From Streptococcaceae bacterium (GTDB taxonomy: Bacteria > Bacillota > Bacilli > Lactobacillales > Streptococcaceae), in NCBI GenBank assembly GCA_031254295.1, contig JAIRUS010000031.1, positions 1-42,874 of the forward strand: a stretch of DNA of 42,874 nucleotides, written 5' to 3'. The position numbers and the translations under genes are program-made. The notes beneath the pieces are model-generated. The model searched no databases. It saw only the letters and a program-made list of their open reading frames with translations, and had not been told where the DNA came from. How positions within the stretch are numbered: position 1 is the stretch's first letter; each line of letters starts with the position of its first letter. Positions 40,103 through 42,874 of the stretch are shown one piece after another.

Positions 40103-40558
40103 TTACTTTCCCGTACTTCCAAAGCCACCTGTACGATCTGATTTATCGGCTTCATCATCAGCATCTGCAATCAAGAAGGGCATGAAAACGCCTTGACAGA
40201 CGCGCTCTCCTTTTTCAACGATAACATCATGATCCGTGATATTTCGCATCTGCATAAACATTTCGCCTTCGTTATTAGGATTATTGTAATAATCGCCATC
40301 AATAACTCCGACTGAATTAATCAAGACCAGACCTTTTTTGTGCGGATTTGACGAACGGCTATACATATAAAGCACTTCCCCTGCTTGCATGTAAGCTTTT
40401 ATTCCTGTGGAAATCAACTTAATTTCACCTGAGTGTAAGACAACACGTTCGGCTGCTTCGATATCATAGCCTGCTGCCTGCTTTGTCGCACGTTGTGGCA
40501 AATGAAGACGTGCATTTTTATATTTAGTAACAACCTCAAAACCACGGACTTTTTCCAT
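40103..40558 (-). CDS. dut: dUTP diphosphatase
   Basis: About 151 aa trimeric-type dUTPase, cutting dUTP to dUMP to keep uracil out of DNA. Motifs: AAGYDIEA (I), YSRSSNPHKKGL (II), GVIDGDYYNN (III), ERVCQGVF (IV) and RTGGFGSTGK (V). Start is ATG 40558. A TGTTATAAT box ends 6 nt before it and there is no ribosome site, so the mRNA is probably leaderless. Some codons further upstream are open but carry no family similarity. Confidence 0.93.
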   Translation of the reverse strand: MEKVRGFEVVTKYKNARLHLPQRATKQAAGYDIEAAERVVLHSGEIKLISTGIKAYMQAGEVLYMYSRSSNPHKKGLVLINSVGVIDGDYYNNPNNEGEMFMQMRNITDHDVIVEKGERVCQGVFMPFLIADADDEADKSDRTGGFGSTGK

Positions 40559-40564
40559 TTTTAC

Positions 40565-40573
40565 ATTATAACA
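40565..40573 (-). promoter_or_regulatory. Extended -10 box abutting dut start
   Basis: On the minus strand TGTTATAAT, with TATAAT at 40570-40565, six bases before ATG 40558. Confidence 0.6.
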
Positions 40574-40582
40574 CAATCTAAT

Positions 40583-40608
40583 AAACAGGCTTTTTGCAAG
40601 CCTGTTTT
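40583..40608 (-). terminator. Hairpin between rhomboid gene and dut
   Basis: AAACAGGC/GCCTGTTT 8-bp stem. T-rich flank is better on the plus strand than on the minus, so termination of the rhomboid mRNA may be partial. Confidence 0.6.
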
Positions 40609-40619
40609 TATTCAAACCA

Positions 40620-41312
40620 TTATCCCAACCTACTAAAAGTCAAAACGATAAACATTACAAACAACACGATTGTAAGCAAGGCACAAATAATCTGGACATT
40701 GCGAGGCACCCATTTCTTATAGCGGGCTGGTGGCCAAGCCCCTGCCAGAAGGCCTCCACCTAGTACACCCCCAATATGGCCGACAATTGACACGCCTGAT
40801 TGGAAAAAGTTCAACATTAAGTTAGCAGCAATTAAAATCAAGAAGCCTTGACCAATTTGCTTCAATCGAGGACTATTTGTAAAATATCCTAATGTTCCCA
40901 TCGCGCCAAAAATTCCAAAAAGAGAGGTTGATGCGCCTGCCGCCAACGTATCTGGCGAGATAAAGAAAGTCAACGCATTTGCAAATATCCCAGACAGCAG
41001 ATAAATCTCTGCATAACGTAAACTGCCAAACTCTTCCTCAATCATACGACCAATCATAAGCAAAGTAATCATATTCATTAAGAAGTGTGACCAACTAAGA
41101 TGCACGAAAATAGGCGTCACAAGTCGCCAAATCTGATCTGGATATTGAATAATCTGCCAGCCCCACAAGGCACCTGAATTCAACAGATTTTGTGTAGCTG
41201 CAGTCTGCGAGCCAAAAAGAAATACTTGCGATAACCAGACAACCGTCGTTATCGCTAATATCACATAGGTCACCACATGTTTTTTATTATATTTAAGTTC
41301 TAAACTATACAC
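40620..41312 (-). CDS. Rhomboid-family intramembrane serine protease
   Basis: A 230-aa protein with about seven membrane helices. The catalytic Ser is in GASTSLFGIFG (GxSx) and the His in VGHIGGVLGG. The WSHFLMNMITLL segment supplies the conserved HxxxN helix. It cleaves membrane proteins within the bilayer; targets unknown. It overlaps the cyclo-ligase gene by 8 nt. Confidence 0.92.
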   Translation of the reverse strand: MYSLELKYNKKHVVTYVILAITTVVWLSQVFLFGSQTAATQNLLNSGALWGWQIIQYPDQIWRLVTPIFVHLSWSHFLMNMITLLMIGRMIEEEFGSLRYAEIYLLSGIFANALTFFISPDTLAAGASTSLFGIFGAMGTLGYFTNSPRLKQIGQGFLILIAANLMLNFFQSGVSIVGHIGGVLGGGLLAGAWPPARYKKWVPRNVQIICALLTIVLFVMFIVLTFSRLG

Positions 41313-41838
41313 TAAAAATCTCCTTTATAGCTACATCATGTATTTCGGGCTCAAAGTCAACACGCTGAAAGTCATAAGCCAAGCTTACTGTATCTCCCTT
41401 AAAGCTCGCCAAATATCTATCATAATAGCCAGCACCGAAACCAATTCGATGGCCTGTTTTATTCCAAGCAAGCCCCGGTACAACAATGAGATCTGGAATA
41501 CCTATCTCACCCCATTTTGGTTCTAATATCCCAAACTCCGTTCGAGCAAGTTGCTGAGAATTATAAGGCATTTCAAGTTGAACAAAACTCATATGATAAT
41601 CTGGCAGAGTTCTTGGAACAAAAATCTTCTTTCCAGCAGCTTCAGACACAACAAACAACTCTTTTAGCTCAAACTCAATGGCTGTATTCATATAGAGCCC
41701 AATACTCCGTGCTCGCTGAAATTTTTTGGACCGAATAAAGGCTGATAGAATCTCTGACGTCTGTTGTTTCTTTGTTAAAACACTGAAATTCCGCAACTTC
41801 ATAAGAATCTCTTCTCGGGTTATTGCTTTATTTTTCAT
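41305..41838 (-). CDS. 5-formyltetrahydrofolate cyclo-ligase
   Basis: A 177-aa enzyme (YqgN/MTHFS family) turning 5-formyl-THF into 5,10-methenyl-THF with ATP. Conserved KIFVPRTLPDYHMSF, FGILEPK and the phosphate-loop-like GHRIGFGAGYYDRYL are present. No ribosome site precedes the ATG. TGTTATCAT ends 7 nt upstream, so the mRNA may be leaderless. Confidence 0.92.
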   Translation of the reverse strand: MKNKAITREEILMKLRNFSVLTKKQQTSEILSAFIRSKKFQRARSIGLYMNTAIEFELKELFVVSEAAGKKIFVPRTLPDYHMSFVQLEMPYNSQQLARTEFGILEPKWGEIGIPDLIVVPGLAWNKTGHRIGFGAGYYDRYLASFKGDTVSLAYDFQRVDFEPEIHDVAIKEIFSV

Positions 41839-41944
41839 TATAATTATGATAACATAGTCAAGTAAGTTTTTGTTTTAAGATTTGTTGTCAGAGACACCTT
41901 TCTCGAAGTGAATGCTACAGAAATAAGAAAGGACTCAATCAACT

Positions 41945-42142
41945 ATGGCAACTGGAACAGTTAAATGGTTTAACGCTACTAAAGGCTTTGGCTTCATCAC
42001 TACTGAAGATGGAAAAGATGTATTCGTACACTTTTCAGCAATTCAAACAGATGGCTTCAAAACTCTTGAAGATGGCCAAGCAGTACACTTTGATCTTGAA
42101 GATGGCCCTCGCGGACCTCAAGCAATCAACGTTACTAAGTAA
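41945..42142 (+). CDS. Cold-shock protein (CspA family)
   Basis: A 65-aa single cold-shock domain protein with RNA-binding motifs GFGFI (RNP1: KGFGFI) and VFVHFS (RNP2), acting as RNA chaperone. It starts [18 protein letters not shown], typical for this family. A leader of about 90 nt precedes it, often regulatory in csp genes. It ends in a terminator. Confidence 0.96.
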   Translation: MATGTVKWFNATKGFGFITTEDGKDVFVHFSAIQTDGFKTLEDGQAVHFDLEDGPRGPQAINVTK

Positions 42143-42147
42143 TTATT

Positions 42148-42171
42148 AAAAAGTCCCTTGTGGACTTTTTT
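42148..42171 (+). terminator. Terminator after csp
   Basis: AAAAGTCC/GGACTTTT hairpin followed by T6, about 6 bp after the stop. Confidence 0.9.
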
Positions 42172-42202
42172 GTTTGGCATTATTTAGAACTGTTTATCCA
42201 AT

Positions 42203-42535
42203 TTATTTTTCATTCCGCTCTTTCATCGTTTTTATCATAGCTAGAACACGATGAGCAGATTCATATTCTGGGTCAACTTCAAGAATTTGATTTGCATAAA
42301 AGCGTGCCTTTTCAATTGACAAAGGGCGTTCTGGAACTTCAAAATAATATAATAGCTCTATTTTATTTCCAATATCTTCAGGATTTAACTCTATAGCTCT
42401 CAATAAATGATGCATTGCGATGTAATAAGCGCCTGGCATCCAATTAAGAAAAAATTCCATGATGGCAGAGGCTAGATATTGAAGTTCAGCAGTCTCATTT
42501 TCAAAATTTAGATATTCTACAAATTGATAAAACAC
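42203..42535 (-). CDS. Small TPR-like protein
   Basis: A 110-aa all-helical protein with two TPR-style repeats: AYYIAMHHLLRAIELNPEDI and ARFYANQILEVDPEYESAHRVLA. Such repeats bind other proteins. It is shorter than most TPR proteins and its family is not recognised. It lies close to the left end of an IS110 element but appears complete. Confidence 0.7.
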   Translation of the reverse strand: MFYQFVEYLNFENETAELQYLASAIMEFFLNWMPGAYYIAMHHLLRAIELNPEDIGNKIELLYYFEVPERPLSIEKARFYANQILEVDPEYESAHRVLAMIKTMKERNEK

Positions 42536-42561
42536 TATCCCTTTTTCTTATATTTATATTA

Positions 42562-42840
42562 GTGCAGTTCGCCACTGCCAAATGCACAAGTGTTAAACTT
42601 GTTGTATGCGCTGTGGATTAGTACCTTCCTTTCAATCGCTAGACGATTTAAAACAGAATCTAACCACAGCTTTTTGTTTCATTGGTAATCAGTTTGATAA
42701 CGCGATAGGATAGCCGTTGTGAGTTTACTCATTTACGGATAGGCTAGTATTTTCTCAAGACGTTTTATTTCCAGTAAGAATACAAGGCAAAAAGTGCGTG
42801 GGGTTTACAACAGTGCAAATATTATACTTAAGAGAAACCT
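42562..42840 (+). mobile_element. Non-coding end of an IS110 element with bridge-RNA-like structure
   Basis: The region before the transposase start is rich in local structure. A small hairpin GCAGT-TCGCC-ACTGC lies at 42564-42577. The loop CTGTGG-A-TTAG (42611-42621) pairs with CTAA-CCACAG (42660-42669) and holds an inner AATCG/CGATT hairpin (42634-42648). A second loop has TAGCC (42711-42715) pairing with GGCTA (42742-42746) around a GAGT/ACTC hairpin. This order, 5' hairpin and two loops, matches bridge (seek) RNAs that IS110 recombinases use to choose target and donor DNA. The exact ends of the RNA are not known. Confidence 0.65.
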
Positions 42841-42841
42841 T

Positions 42842-42874
42842 ATGGTTCTTTATGTCGGAATTGACGTGGCTAAG
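42842..42874 (+). CDS. IS110-family transposase, N-terminal fragment
   Basis: The last 11 codons of the window read MVLYVGIDVAK, the typical start of an IS110 DEDD transposase (the Asp in GIDVAK is the first RuvC-like catalytic residue). A ribosome-like AGAGAAA precedes it. The gene continues beyond the edge. Confidence 0.8.
   Translation, partial: MVLYVGIDVAK

Overview
The window looks like chromosomal DNA of a low-GC lactic acid bacterium, most likely Lactococcus or a close relative. Evidence for this is the YhbY-NadD-YqeK-RsfS-YqeM operon, the Pol I with a degenerate proofreading site, KxYKxGKxW and MucBP-type secreted proteins, a streptodornase-like DNase and strongly AT-rich intergenic DNA. 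Almost everything is transcribed leftward (minus strand).

Layout. 1-320: AT-rich, terminator-like hairpins. 320-535: a strongly structured, about 175-nt minus-strand RNA with a consensus promoter and U-run, 6S-like in shape. 640-2140: a minus-strand array Glu-Ser-fMet-Phe-Gly-Ile-5S-Asn-Lys, with decayed tRNA 5' halves and tandem structured spacers. 2352-5027: polA. 5083-9010: a bacteriocin-like locus (46-aa two-Cys peptide, free-standing C39 peptidase, small membrane protein, ABC ATPase, membrane protein, full ABC exporter). 9179-13453: DUF975, MFS, DUF1398, VOC, DUF1801 and YebC-type genes. 13661-16654: a large secreted MucBP-like protein with a toxin-like C terminus and a likely immunity gene. 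16881-21989: OYE/dienoyl-CoA-reductase-like enzyme, membrane protein, GNAT, TmcAL, SDR.

22000-30442 is the main accessory region. First comes an array of hydrophobic-peptide type I toxin-antitoxin-like cassettes (two intact, opposite orientation, plus one deletion relic that keeps the antisense promoter). Then an AT-rich operon follows an MmeI-like type IIL restriction-modification gene: two membrane proteins, a protein with a HEPN-like Rx4H motif, a frameshifted FRG-domain gene, and the first 40 codons of a DUF262 (GmrS-like) gene. 30600-32273 is a KxYKxGKxW secreted lipase-like protein.

32349-42535 is mostly housekeeping: YqeM, RsfS, GNAT, YqeK, NadD, YhbY, HIT; a lipoprotein DNase; IS3 and toxin remnants; nitroreductase; RlmN-YutD-HIT-dUTPase; rhomboid; 5-formyl-THF cyclo-ligase; cold-shock protein; a small TPR-like protein. 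The right edge enters an IS110-family element, with its structured non-coding (bridge-RNA-type) end and the first 11 codons of the transposase.

One recurring feature is that several genes (polA, tmcAL, dut, probably the cyclo-ligase) have a TATAAT-type -10 box only 6-7 nt before the ATG and no Shine-Dalgarno, suggesting leaderless mRNAs. All assignments come from reading the sequence; no database search was run.
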